5,429 nucleotides of DNA, taken from NCBI GenBank assembly GCA_946408145.1, contig CAMJQX010000117.1, forward strand, positions 1-5,429, written 5' to 3'. Source of the stretch: an uncultured Clostridia bacterium (GTDB lineage Bacteria > Bacillota_A > Clostridia > Oscillospirales > Oscillospiraceae). The first letter of the stretch is position 1. Every line of letters begins with the position of its first letter. The translations under genes and the position numbers were made by a program. Below, in pieces: positions 1-5,429 of this stretch. Under the pieces are notes generated by a model. It worked only from the letters and a program-made list of their open reading frames with translations. It ran no database searches and was not told where the DNA came from.

Positions 1-695
1 TGGGCCGCGTCCGCGCGGACGCGGGCATCATGGCCTGCAAGCTGCGGCGCGAGCTCGGCATGGAGAGCCTGCCGCACATGAGCTGCCGCGACCGCAACTG
101 GATCGCCGTGCAGTCGCTGCTCTTTGCGTTTGTGGCCGAGGGGATCGAGAACATGCTCCTCGTCACCGGCGACCCGGTGCCGCCGGAATACCGGGAGGAG
201 GCCCACGGCGTTTACCACTTCCACTCGCGGGAGCTGCTGCGCCGCGTGCGCGCTCTCGGGCTGCCGCTGCGGCTGTTCGCGGCGCTGAATCTCAACGCCC
301 GCAACTTTGATATGGAGCTGAAGCTCGCGCGCGAGAAGGAAGAAAACGGCGCGGTCGGCTTCCTGACTCAGCCGGTGCTGACGCAGCGCGCGCTGGACAA
401 TCTCGCCCGCGCGCGGGAGGAGCTGGACGGCAGGCTCCTCGGCGGCATCATGCCCATCGTCTCCGCGCGAAACGCCGTCTATCTGCAGCGGGAGGTCCAC
501 GGCGTGATCGTGGACGACGCGATCGCCGCGCGCTATGAGGGCGCGGACCGCGAGCGGGGCGAGGCGCTGGCGCTGGAGATCTCCGCCGACTTTGCCCGGC
601 GCATGCGCCCGAGCGTCGATGGCTATTATCTCATGACGCCCTTCGGCCGCACCGGCCTCGTCTGCCGCATCATGGACGCGATACGGAAGGAATAG
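1..695 (+). CDS. metF: Methylenetetrahydrofolate reductase, 3' part (5' end outside window)
   Basis: The enzyme reduces 5,10-methylene-tetrahydrofolate to 5-methyl-tetrahydrofolate with FAD, feeding methyl groups to methionine synthesis. The reading frame is open from base 3, so the gene begins upstream; an ATG at 30 is internal, because family-like sequence precedes it. Counting residues from that internal Met, visible family motifs are the CRDRN segment (19-23), LLVTGDP (43-49, where the Asp matches the flavin-contacting Asp of the ALRGD motif in E. coli MetF), ALNLNA (85-90), FLTQP (111-115, with the conserved substrate-side Gln), GIMPI (139-143) and the C-terminal YYLMTPFGRTGL (199-210). 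CRDRN and TGDP resemble the C-terminal half of YitJ-type proteins, which carry a homocysteine methyltransferase domain in front. Whether this one is a fusion or stand-alone (about 290-300 residues) cannot be told here. Family assignment is strong; symbol choice is less so. It is followed after 26 bases by an acetyltransferase gene. Confidence 0.88.
   Translation, partial: GRVRADAGIMACKLRRELGMESLPHMSCRDRNWIAVQSLLFAFVAEGIENMLLVTGDPVPPEYREEAHGVYHFHSRELLRRVRALGLPLRLFAALNLNARNFDMELKLAREKEENGAVGFLTQPVLTQRALDNLARAREELDGRLLGGIMPIVSARNAVYLQREVHGVIVDDAIAARYEGADRERGEALALEISADFARRMRPSVDGYYLMTPFGRTGLVCRIMDAIRKE
5..24. repeat. 20-base perfect palindrome inside the metF coding region
   Basis: Bases 5-14 (CCGCGTCCGC) are followed directly by their exact reverse complement at 15-24. 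It lies in codons for the segment RVRADAG just upstream of the CRDRN region. The extreme G+C content and alternating CG make this partly a composition effect. No function is claimed. Confidence 0.6.
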
Positions 696-712
696 GGGTG
701 CTGTCTGTGCGC

Positions 713-717
713 GGAGG
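713..717 (+). promoter_or_regulatory. Ribosome binding site that fixes the acetyltransferase start at 722
   Basis: GGAGG lies four bases before the ATG at 722. An in-frame GTG at 698 would add eight residues (MLSVRGGN), but it follows the metF stop almost directly and has no comparable site of its own. The ATG also gives an N-terminus (MDYRRIRTTE) that looks like the usual first strand of GNAT proteins. Confidence 0.75.
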
Positions 718-721
718 AAAC

Positions 722-1141
722 ATGGATTATCGCAGGATCAGGACGACGGAGCTCGACGCCCTGTGGGAGCTGCAGCGAGCCTATAAGGCGGAGATCGGGG
801 AAGCTGAGCCGACGGCAGAGGACCGCGAGCGCCTGCGCGAGGCGATCGAAAAGGGGCAGATCCTTTTTTACGGCGCCTGGGCCGGTAACGATCTGATCGG
901 CTGCTGCTCGGTGACGGTCGGCTTCTCGACCTTTGATTATGAAGCGAGCGGCGTGTTCGAGGATTTCTACATCCGCCCGGCCTGCAGGCATCGCGGGGCC
1001 GCCCGCGGGCTGCTGCGCTTCGCATACGAGGACAGCGGCGTCAGCACGCTGACGGTGGGCTGCGCGGACTGTGATCTCGAAATGTACCGCGCGCTCGGCT
1101 TTTCGATCCCTCTCGGCAATCTGCTGGCCTTCGAGGCCTGA
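722..1141 (+). CDS. Small GNAT-family N-acetyltransferase
   Basis: Predicted cytoplasmic acetyltransferase that moves an acetyl group from acetyl-CoA to an amine; the substrate is unknown. The 139-residue protein is the size of a single GNAT domain. The N-terminal strand is YRRIRTTELDALWEL (3-17). The strand before motif A reads VFEDFYIRPACR (78-89), followed by RHRGAA (89-94), which fits the acetyl-CoA pyrophosphate loop pattern R/Q-x-x-G-x-G/A. Near the C-terminus MYRALGF (121-127) is the usual tyrosine-containing motif B. The ATG at 722 is chosen over GTG 698 because GGAGG precedes it. The gene starts 26 bases after the metF stop and ends 25 bases before a secreted protease gene, so it is probably cotranscribed. 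The family call is firm. Amino-acid, antibiotic or protein substrates all remain possible, and nothing in the sequence chooses among them. Confidence 0.83.
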   Translation: MDYRRIRTTELDALWELQRAYKAEIGEAEPTAEDRERLREAIEKGQILFYGAWAGNDLIGCCSVTVGFSTFDYEASGVFEDFYIRPACRHRGAARGLLRFAYEDSGVSTLTVGCADCDLEMYRALGFSIPLGNLLAFEA

Positions 1142-1166
1142 TTGAATCGAAAGAGAGGACGATCCC

Positions 1167-2159
1167 ATGAAAAGAAAAAGCCTTTTCAAGAGGAGCTTCG
1201 CCGCGCTGCTCGCGCTGTGCCTGTGCCTGGCGCTCCTGCCTTGCGCGGCCCGCGCGGAGGGAACGGACGCTGCTCGCACGGAGCTGCTGTGGGAAGAAAA
1301 TGACAACCGCCACGCGGTGAGCTACCCCTGGGTGATCCGCACGGGCTCGGCAAACTGGTTCCTCTCGGCGGAGGACATGGAGCTGCTGGGCGAGGAGAGC
1401 TTTTGCGCCGGATTGGAGCGGACGCTGCGCGACGCCGAGGCGGACTTCGCCGACGCGCGCCGGGCGCTCGCGGACTATCTCGTCGGCGAGGTCCCGGCGG
1501 TGGATATCTACACGGATTTCGCCGGGCACGCGCCGGAATCGCAGCGCGGCTTCGGCGCCTACTGCTACGGGGACGAGCGGGGCATCCGCCTCTTCCAAAA
1601 CTGGGAGACCGGCGCGCTGAACCTGCTGCACGAATACGTCCACTATCTCAGCTTCCAGCACTGCAGCTTCGCCCTCAGCCCCGGCTTCTGGGGAGAGGCC
1701 CTCGCCGACTATGTTTCGCACACCGTGTGCGAGAACCGGATGATGCGCGCGCTGGATCTGGGCTTTGCAGGAGAGGCGCTTGAGCAGCTTCTGGCGCTCG
1801 GCATCGGCGATCCGGAGCGCGGCGGGCTCGACCCGGGACGCATGGATTACGCCTGGGCGGAGAGCATGACCATGCCGGAGGCGCTGGGCCAGCGCTATCT
1901 GTCCGTGAGCGGGAATGTCATGCTGTTGACCGAGGGCCAGCGGGAAAACCCGCAGATGACCGCCGCGTCCTACGAGGAGGCCTCCGGCTTTCTGGAGTAT
2001 CTGATCGCCAATTACGGCGCGGAGCTGGTCTTCGCGCATCTGGACTGCGGTCAGCGGGAAATCGAAGAGGTCTACGGAGAGAGCTTCCAGACGCTCTTCC
2101 TGAAGTGGCACGAGGCGCATCACGCCCGCTGCGAGGAGCTGGGCATCAGGCTCGGCTGA
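1167..2159 (+). CDS. Secreted gluzincin-type zinc metalloprotease-like protein
   Basis: Probable exported zinc peptidase of 330 residues. The N-terminus is a classic Sec signal peptide: basic MKRKSLFKR, a hydrophobic Ala/Leu/Cys core (11-26), and an ARA site that suggests cleavage after residue 30. The catalytic motif HEYVH is at 155-159. It is followed 18 residues later by WGEALADY (175-182), whose Glu177 is placed to be the third zinc ligand, with Asp181 behind it, as in gluzincins (HExxH plus downstream E). The C-terminal part (about 269-318, YEEASGFLEYLIANYG then a KWHEAHH segment) looks like the helical region of peptidase MA-type proteins. Six cysteines (80, 133, 166, 188, 294, 322) fall in the predicted mature chain. 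A GAGAGG site eight bases upstream supports the ATG at 1167. I cannot name a peptidase family or substrate. An inactive homologue is possible but unlikely, since the key residues are present. Confidence 0.78.
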   Translation: MKRKSLFKRSFAALLALCLCLALLPCAARAEGTDAARTELLWEENDNRHAVSYPWVIRTGSANWFLSAEDMELLGEESFCAGLERTLRDAEADFADARRALADYLVGEVPAVDIYTDFAGHAPESQRGFGAYCYGDERGIRLFQNWETGALNLLHEYVHYLSFQHCSFALSPGFWGEALADYVSHTVCENRMMRALDLGFAGEALEQLLALGIGDPERGGLDPGRMDYAWAESMTMPEALGQRYLSVSGNVMLLTEGQRENPQMTAASYEEASGFLEYLIANYGAELVFAHLDCGQREIEEVYGESFQTLFLKWHEAHHARCEELGIRLG

Positions 2160-2230
2160 CGAAGGAACGGACGTGATCCGGGGGCCGGTGAAAAGAAAGG
2201 CGCATATACGGACGGGAGGACAGGCGGAAA

Positions 2231-2692
2231 ATGAAGATCGAGACATACAAGAAAGAGGCCTTTACGGTCATCGGGAAAGAGGGCTCGACCGCGGAGGGCG
2301 AGGGCTTTATCCCGCGCCTCTGGAAGGAGGCGAACGCCCAATTTGCCGAGGTCGCGGCGCTTGCGAAGAAGGATGAAAGCGGAGCGCTTGTCGGCGTGTG
2401 GGGTGCGATGTCCGATCTCTCCCGCTCCTTCCGGCCCTGGGAGGACTTCGAGAAGGGACTGTATCTCGCCGGCGTCGAGTGCGTGGACGGGGCGGAGGCC
2501 CCGGAGGGATGGACGAAATGGGTCGTCCCGGGCTATGAGTATCTCCGCGCCGAGCGCGAGGATGAGGAGAGCTTTGCACAGGTGCTGCGGTATATGAGAG
2601 AAAACGGCATCCCGCTCGCGGGGGCCGTGCACGATTTCACCGATCCGAAGACCGGGAAGGACTATATGCTTTTCCCGATCCGCAGACTGTAG
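2231..2692 (+). CDS. Stand-alone GyrI-like / effector-binding domain protein
   Basis: Predicted cytoplasmic small-molecule-binding protein of 153 residues made only of a GyrI-like (AraC effector-binding or SOUL-like) domain, with no helix-turn-helix. Features typical of the Clostridia/Bacilli group I recognise are FTVIGKEGS (11-19), GFIPRLWKEANAQFAEV (25-41), VGVWGAMSD (54-62), LYLAGVE (77-83), AEAPEGWTKWVVPGYEYL (88-105), and the C-terminal GAVHDFTDPKTG...FPI segment (131-150). Relatives sit either at the C-terminus of multidrug-responsive regulators, where they bind cationic or hydrophobic drugs, or alone as binding or hydrolase-like proteins. GGGAGGA (2214-2220), ten bases upstream, supports the ATG. 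The 71-base gap from the protease gene holds no promoter I can defend. The neighbour downstream combines a nitroreductase and an acetyltransferase, which would fit a role in handling foreign small molecules; that link is inference. Confidence 0.8.
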   Translation: MKIETYKKEAFTVIGKEGSTAEGEGFIPRLWKEANAQFAEVAALAKKDESGALVGVWGAMSDLSRSFRPWEDFEKGLYLAGVECVDGAEAPEGWTKWVVPGYEYLRAEREDEESFAQVLRYMRENGIPLAGAVHDFTDPKTGKDYMLFPIRRL

Positions 2693-2748
2693 ACAGATAC
2701 GATCCGTCGGGAAACGGGTCGAAAACGACGGGCGGGAGGTGCCTTTTT

Positions 2749-3954
2749 ATGGATGAACGGCTGTATGAGGCGATGGCGAGACGGAAGTCCTTTCACGTGT
2801 TCCGCGGGATCGGGGACGGGAGCATCACGAACGACGATCTGGCGGACATCATGGCGGTGATCTCCGAGCTGAGGCCCCTGTACCCGGAGATCCGCACGGC
2901 GCTGCGGATCGTCCCCGCGCGGGAGACCAACTGCGGCGTCGGCGCGCAGTACTGCATCCTCTTTTACAGCGAGGAGAAGGAAAACCATCTCCAGAACATC
3001 GGCTATCTGGGCGAGCAGCTGGATCTCCGGCTGGTCTCGCGCGGCATCGGCACCCTCTGGTTCGGCTTCGGCAAGACCGAGGAGAAGGAGTTCGAGGGCC
3101 TGCCCTTCGTGATCATGATCGCCGTCGCGAAGGTCGACGACGCTTCAAAGTTCCGCGAGGATATCTCCGGGAGCAAAAGAAAGCCGGTCGGCGAGATCTG
3201 GAGCGGGGACGCGATCCCCGGCGTCACGGACGTCGCGCGCTTTGCGCCGAGCGCCGTGAACTCCCAGCCCTGGCGCGTGGAAAACGACGGGGAGAGCCTA
3301 CGCGTATACCGCTGCAGACGGCCGCTGATCGGCGGCGTCTTCGGCTCCTCCGCGGCCTCGTTTTTCAACCGCATCGACATGGGGATCTTCCTGTGTTATC
3401 TGGAGCTCTGCCTGCGGCATGAGCACATCGGATTTGAGAGGACGCTCTTCCCGGACAGCGCCGAGGACAAGCTGAATCTGAACGCGGTCTATCGTCTGCG
3501 GCCGGCGTTCACGCTGCGAAAGGCCGTACCCGCGGACAGGGAGCGCATCGAAGCACTCTTTGTCGAGATGCTGCGCAGCATCTACCATACGGATGACGTG
3601 AAGCCCTATGAAGAGGGCTATCTGGACAGGTTTTTCTCCGGCGGCGAGGACTGGATCTGCGTCGCGCAGGAGGGGGACGAGACCGCGGCCTTCCTCTCCA
3701 TCGAAGTCCACCGCGAGCGGGAGAACTATCTCTATCTGGACGATCTCTCGGTCACGGAGCGCTGCCGGAACGCCGGGATCGGCACCGCGCTCATCGAAAG
3801 GGCCGAAGCGTATGCGAAGGAGATCGGCGTCCCCGCCGTCGTGTTCCATGTCGAGAAGGCCAATGAGGCGGCCCATCGCCTGTATTCGCGGCTGGGTTAT
3901 TCGGTCTGCCGGGAGGACGGCAGCCGCCTGCTGATGGAAAAACGCATAGAGTGA
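2749..3954 (+). CDS. Nitroreductase-family / GNAT acetyltransferase fusion protein
   Basis: Two-domain cytoplasmic protein of 401 residues. Residues 1-250 form a complete nitroreductase-family domain of the putative TM-nitroreductase type. RRKSFHVFRG (11-20) matches the FMN-phosphate-binding start. Then come NIGYLGEQLDLRLVSRGIGTLWFG (83-106), FVIMIAVAK (120-128), FAPSAVNSQPWRV (165-177), the most diagnostic motif, and IDMGIFLCYLELCL (209-222). Residues 253-401 form a complete GNAT domain: FTLRKAVPADRERIEALF (254-271), LYLDDLSVTERCRNAGIGTAL (328-348) with acetyl-CoA loop RNAGIG (340-345), and NEAAHRLYSRLGY (372-384). The join is nearly linkerless (RLRPAFTLRKA). The frame is continuous, with no sign of a frameshift. 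GGGAGGTG, seven bases before the ATG, is a strong start signal. The nitroreductase half would use NAD(P)H and FMN; the GNAT half would acetylate an amine. Substrates are unknown. It is the last gene of the run, 21 bases before a terminator. Confidence 0.85.
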   Translation: MDERLYEAMARRKSFHVFRGIGDGSITNDDLADIMAVISELRPLYPEIRTALRIVPARETNCGVGAQYCILFYSEEKENHLQNIGYLGEQLDLRLVSRGIGTLWFGFGKTEEKEFEGLPFVIMIAVAKVDDASKFREDISGSKRKPVGEIWSGDAIPGVTDVARFAPSAVNSQPWRVENDGESLRVYRCRRPLIGGVFGSSAASFFNRIDMGIFLCYLELCLRHEHIGFERTLFPDSAEDKLNLNAVYRLRPAFTLRKAVPADRERIEALFVEMLRSIYHTDDVKPYEEGYLDRFFSGGEDWICVAQEGDETAAFLSIEVHRERENYLYLDDLSVTERCRNAGIGTALIERAEAYAKEIGVPAVVFHVEKANEAAHRLYSRLGYSVCREDGSRLLMEKRIE

Positions 3955-3975
3955 TCTGCCGAACCGGAAAGAACG

Positions 3976-4022
3976 GCCGACAGGGCCCGCACGAATGTTC
4001 GCGGGCCCCGTCGGCTGTTTTT
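3976..4022 (+). terminator. Intrinsic (Rho-independent) terminator
   Basis: A 15-base arm (3976-3990) pairs with 4001-4015 except for one A-C mismatch (3982/4009). The loop is ten bases and the arms are G+C-rich, including GGGCCCGC. The arm is followed by TG and then five T at 4018-4022. It lies 21 bases after the fusion gene's stop and ends the left-hand gene run. Confidence 0.9.
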
Positions 4023-4052
4023 GTGTTCGTTGGAAAAAACGAAAGAAAAGAG

Positions 4053-4081
4053 TGGAAAAACAAATAAGATCGTGTTATACT
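4053..4081 (+). promoter_or_regulatory. Sigma-A-type promoter with extended -10
   Basis: A -10 box TATACT (4076-4081) has an upstream TGT, the extended -10 pattern. With a 17-base spacer it pairs with a -35-like TGGAAA (4053-4058, four of six consensus bases). A-rich sequence at 4034-4050 could act as an UP element. Transcription would start near 4088, giving a leader of about 48 bases before the ATG at 4136. Its position between the terminator and the next gene supports the call. Confidence 0.75.
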
Positions 4082-4112
4082 AAATTGTTTCCATTTGTCA
4101 CCTTTCATTTTA

Positions 4113-4138
4113 CATAGAAAGACCGGTTCCTGTCTATG
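4113..4138 (+). promoter_or_regulatory. Small inverted repeat enclosing the start codon
   Basis: CATAGA (4113-4118) is the exact reverse complement of TCTATG (4133-4138), with a 14-base loop. The second arm includes the ATG at 4136. The nearby Shine-Dalgarno-like sequence is poor (GAAAGA, 4117-4122, about 13 bases upstream). In RNA this could partly hide the start codon. The six pairs are mostly A-U and weak, so chance is a fair alternative. Confidence 0.35.
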
Positions 4139-5429
4139 AATACCACTCACCGCAGAAAGCTTTCCTATAAGATCTATCTGACCATCACGCTGACGCTTTT
4201 GTTCGTGCTGGTGCTGCTCGGCGCGGCCTACGCCTATTACTACAGCAACGACTGGGCCTATGTGCACTATCTGACGCCCGACGACGAGATCGTCGCCAAG
4301 GTGCGCATCGGACGGGAGCACACGATCCTCGACGGCGTGGAGCAGGAGGGCTATACCTTCCTCCGCTGGCGGGACGAGCAGGGCAACGCCGAAAAGCGCG
4401 AGACCATCACCGTCTATGAGGACGTTTGGTACGCGGCGGACTATGCCATCGCGCTGATGACCGACGAGCATCCGGTCTATCTCTTCCCGGATGAGGACGG
4501 CTTCTACCGGCCTCACGACCTGATGCTCCGTTCCGACGCGGTGACCATGCTGCACATTCTGCTCGGCAAGCCCGCCGGCAGCGGCAGTTTTCTGGATGTG
4601 GCTGCGAAGGCCCCCTATGCCAAGGCGGCCGCGGCCCTGCAGGAGCTCGGCGTCCTGACGGGCAGCCGCCTGCACCCGGACGAGGCCATCACGCGCGGCG
4701 AGCTGCTGGAAATGCTGGCGGTGCTCTACCCCTCCGCAAAGGAGGACTATGTCTTCGCCGATGTGGAAAAAGGCCAGCCCTTCTATGAGGCCTGCTGCAC
4801 CGCAGCCGAGCAGGGCTGGATCGAGAGCGGAGAGAAGGTCAAGGTCAAGGCCGACGAAGTCCTGACGCGCGTGCAGACCGCCTCGCTCATCAACCGCATC
4901 ACCGGCCGCTCCGAGCGGCCCGGCGCCCGCCTGCTGCAGGTCGGCTCTCCCGTAGACCTCTACCCGACGGAGGAGGGCTACTGGGACATGATCGAGGCCT
5001 GCATCCCGCATGAATTCAGCATGATCCTCGGCAAGGAGATCTGGACTGACAGCGAGCCCGCCGAGAAGCTGCCCGAGGGCAAGCGCCTGATGGGCTGGCG
5101 CCTGAGCTGGATCGGGTCGGACGGACGCATCCTGCGCGACGCCGACGTGGGCAATCTCCATTTCGACAAGAACGGCTGGTATACCTCCGGCGATGCGGAG
5201 CTGGACGCTCTGGTGGCGGAGACGCTCAACAGGGTGCTCGTCGAGGGCATGGACACCGAGGAGCAGCTGCTGACCCTGTACCGCTACGTGCGCGACAACT
5301 TCAAGTATGTGCGCCGCGCGCCCTATGAGGCGGGCGACACCTCCTGGCTCCTGGACGAGGCGACGGACATGCTCGCCACCGGCAAGGGCAACTGCTACAG
5401 CTACGCCGCGGCCTACTGCATGCTGGTGC
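4136..5429 (+). CDS. Surface protein with Listeria-Bacteroides repeat, SLH modules and transglutaminase-like domain (3' end outside window)
   Basis: The frame is open for 431 codons to the window edge. Residues 1-12 are basic (MNTTHRRKLSYK). A hydrophobic segment (13-36) then acts as a membrane anchor or, with AYA at 31-33, as a signal peptide. Residues about 50-103 resemble a Listeria-Bacteroides (Flg_new, InlB-like) repeat: EGYTFLRWRDEQG, then TITVYEDVWYAADY. SLH-like modules follow: a partial one at about 121-145, one at 152-199 (FLDV, LGVLTG, ITRGE), and one at 207-258 (FADV, EQGWIESG, LTRVQ). Residues about 355-431 start a transglutaminase-like domain, with LYRYVRDNFKYV (381-392) and GKGNCYSYAAAYC (416-428). 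Cys420 is the expected nucleophile; the matching His and Asp would lie beyond the window. An in-frame stop at 4115 and no earlier ATG or GTG fix the start at 4136. The protein probably acts at the cell wall; its substrate is unknown. Confidence 0.8.
   Translation, partial: MNTTHRRKLSYKIYLTITLTLLFVLVLLGAAYAYYYSNDWAYVHYLTPDDEIVAKVRIGREHTILDGVEQEGYTFLRWRDEQGNAEKRETITVYEDVWYAADYAIALMTDEHPVYLFPDEDGFYRPHDLMLRSDAVTMLHILLGKPAGSGSFLDVAAKAPYAKAAAALQELGVLTGSRLHPDEAITRGELLEMLAVLYPSAKEDYVFADVEKGQPFYEACCTAAEQGWIESGEKVKVKADEVLTRVQTASLINRITGRSERPGARLLQVGSPVDLYPTEEGYWDMIEACIPHEFSMILGKEIWTDSEPAEKLPEGKRLMGWRLSWIGSDGRILRDADVGNLHFDKNGWYTSGDAELDALVAETLNRVLVEGMDTEEQLLTLYRYVRDNFKYVRRAPYEAGDTSWLLDEATDMLATGKGNCYSYAAAYCMLV

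Noticed and set aside
698..721. GTG at 698 as the start of the acetyltransferase gene
   Set aside because: GGAGG at 713-717 points to the ATG at 722, and the extra eight residues do not look like part of the GNAT fold.
1236..1248. Lipoprotein signal in the protease (Cys26 after LALLP)
   Set aside because: LLPC does not fit the lipobox, since Pro replaces the small residue before Cys. The ARA site after it fits ordinary signal peptidase cleavage better.
1041..2246. Long minus-strand open frame of about 401 codons opposite the protease gene
   Set aside because: It mirrors a plus-strand gene that has a signal peptide, a catalytic motif and a ribosome binding site. The minus-strand product shows no recognisable domain. 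Long antisense frames are expected at this G+C content.
2173..2376. Short plus-strand frame from GTG 2173, overlapping the GyrI-like gene
   Set aside because: It lies in another frame over a gene with clear family motifs, has no good ribosome binding site, and its product is Arg/Gly-rich low-complexity sequence.
2704..2748. Possible hairpin (CCGTCG with CGACGG, 2704-2709 and 2726-2731) and a T-run before the fusion gene, as a terminator
   Set aside because: The stem is only about six pairs with a 16-base loop. The T-run (2744-2748) is separated from it by the ribosome binding site. It is more likely ordinary leader sequence.
4841..4857. Short tandem AAGGTC repeat in the surface protein gene
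   Set aside because: It is only two copies coding for KVKV within an SLH module, too short to mean anything.
3791..5161. Minus-strand open frame of about 456 codons across the intergenic region
   Set aside because: It runs through the terminator and promoter region and overlaps two well-supported plus-strand genes. Its product shows no domain pattern.

Overview
The window is G+C-rich with strong G/C preference at third codon positions. All six genes I support lie on the + strand. Good Shine-Dalgarno sites, a YitJ-type methylenetetrahydrofolate reductase, an SLH-domain cell-surface protein with a Listeria-Bacteroides-type repeat, and Clostridia-style GyrI-like and nitroreductase proteins all suggest a high-G+C member of the Firmicutes. 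A gut Clostridia lineage such as Oscillospiraceae is the likeliest. This placement is inference from protein style; there is no rRNA or other taxonomic marker.

Left part (1-3954) is a co-directional run of five genes. It holds the 3' end of a methylenetetrahydrofolate reductase gene (1-695), a small GNAT acetyltransferase (722-1141), a secreted HExxH metalloprotease-like protein (1167-2159), a stand-alone GyrI-like effector-binding protein (2231-2692), and a two-domain nitroreductase-GNAT fusion (2749-3954). Gaps are 26, 25, 71 and 56 bases. I see no convincing terminator or promoter inside the run, so it may be one transcription unit. It ends at a clear intrinsic terminator (3976-4022). The products do not form one obvious pathway. 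One-carbon metabolism sits beside two acetyltransferase domains, a flavin reductase domain and a small-molecule-binding domain, a mix more like accessory detoxification or modification genes placed behind a housekeeping gene.

Right part (4023-5429) is a separate unit. An A-rich stretch and an extended -10 promoter (4053-4081) precede an open reading frame that starts at 4136 and runs off the window. It encodes a membrane-anchored or exported protein with a Listeria-Bacteroides-type repeat, two to three SLH modules and the start of a transglutaminase-like domain, including its probable catalytic cysteine. Its start codon lies in a small inverted repeat and has only a weak ribosome binding site.

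No tRNA, rRNA, CRISPR array, insertion sequence, attachment site or replication origin was seen. The only non-coding stretch over 100 bases (3955-4135) is accounted for by the terminator, promoter and leader. I found no clear undescribed system; the best leads are the nitroreductase-GNAT fusion and the SLH/transglutaminase surface protein.
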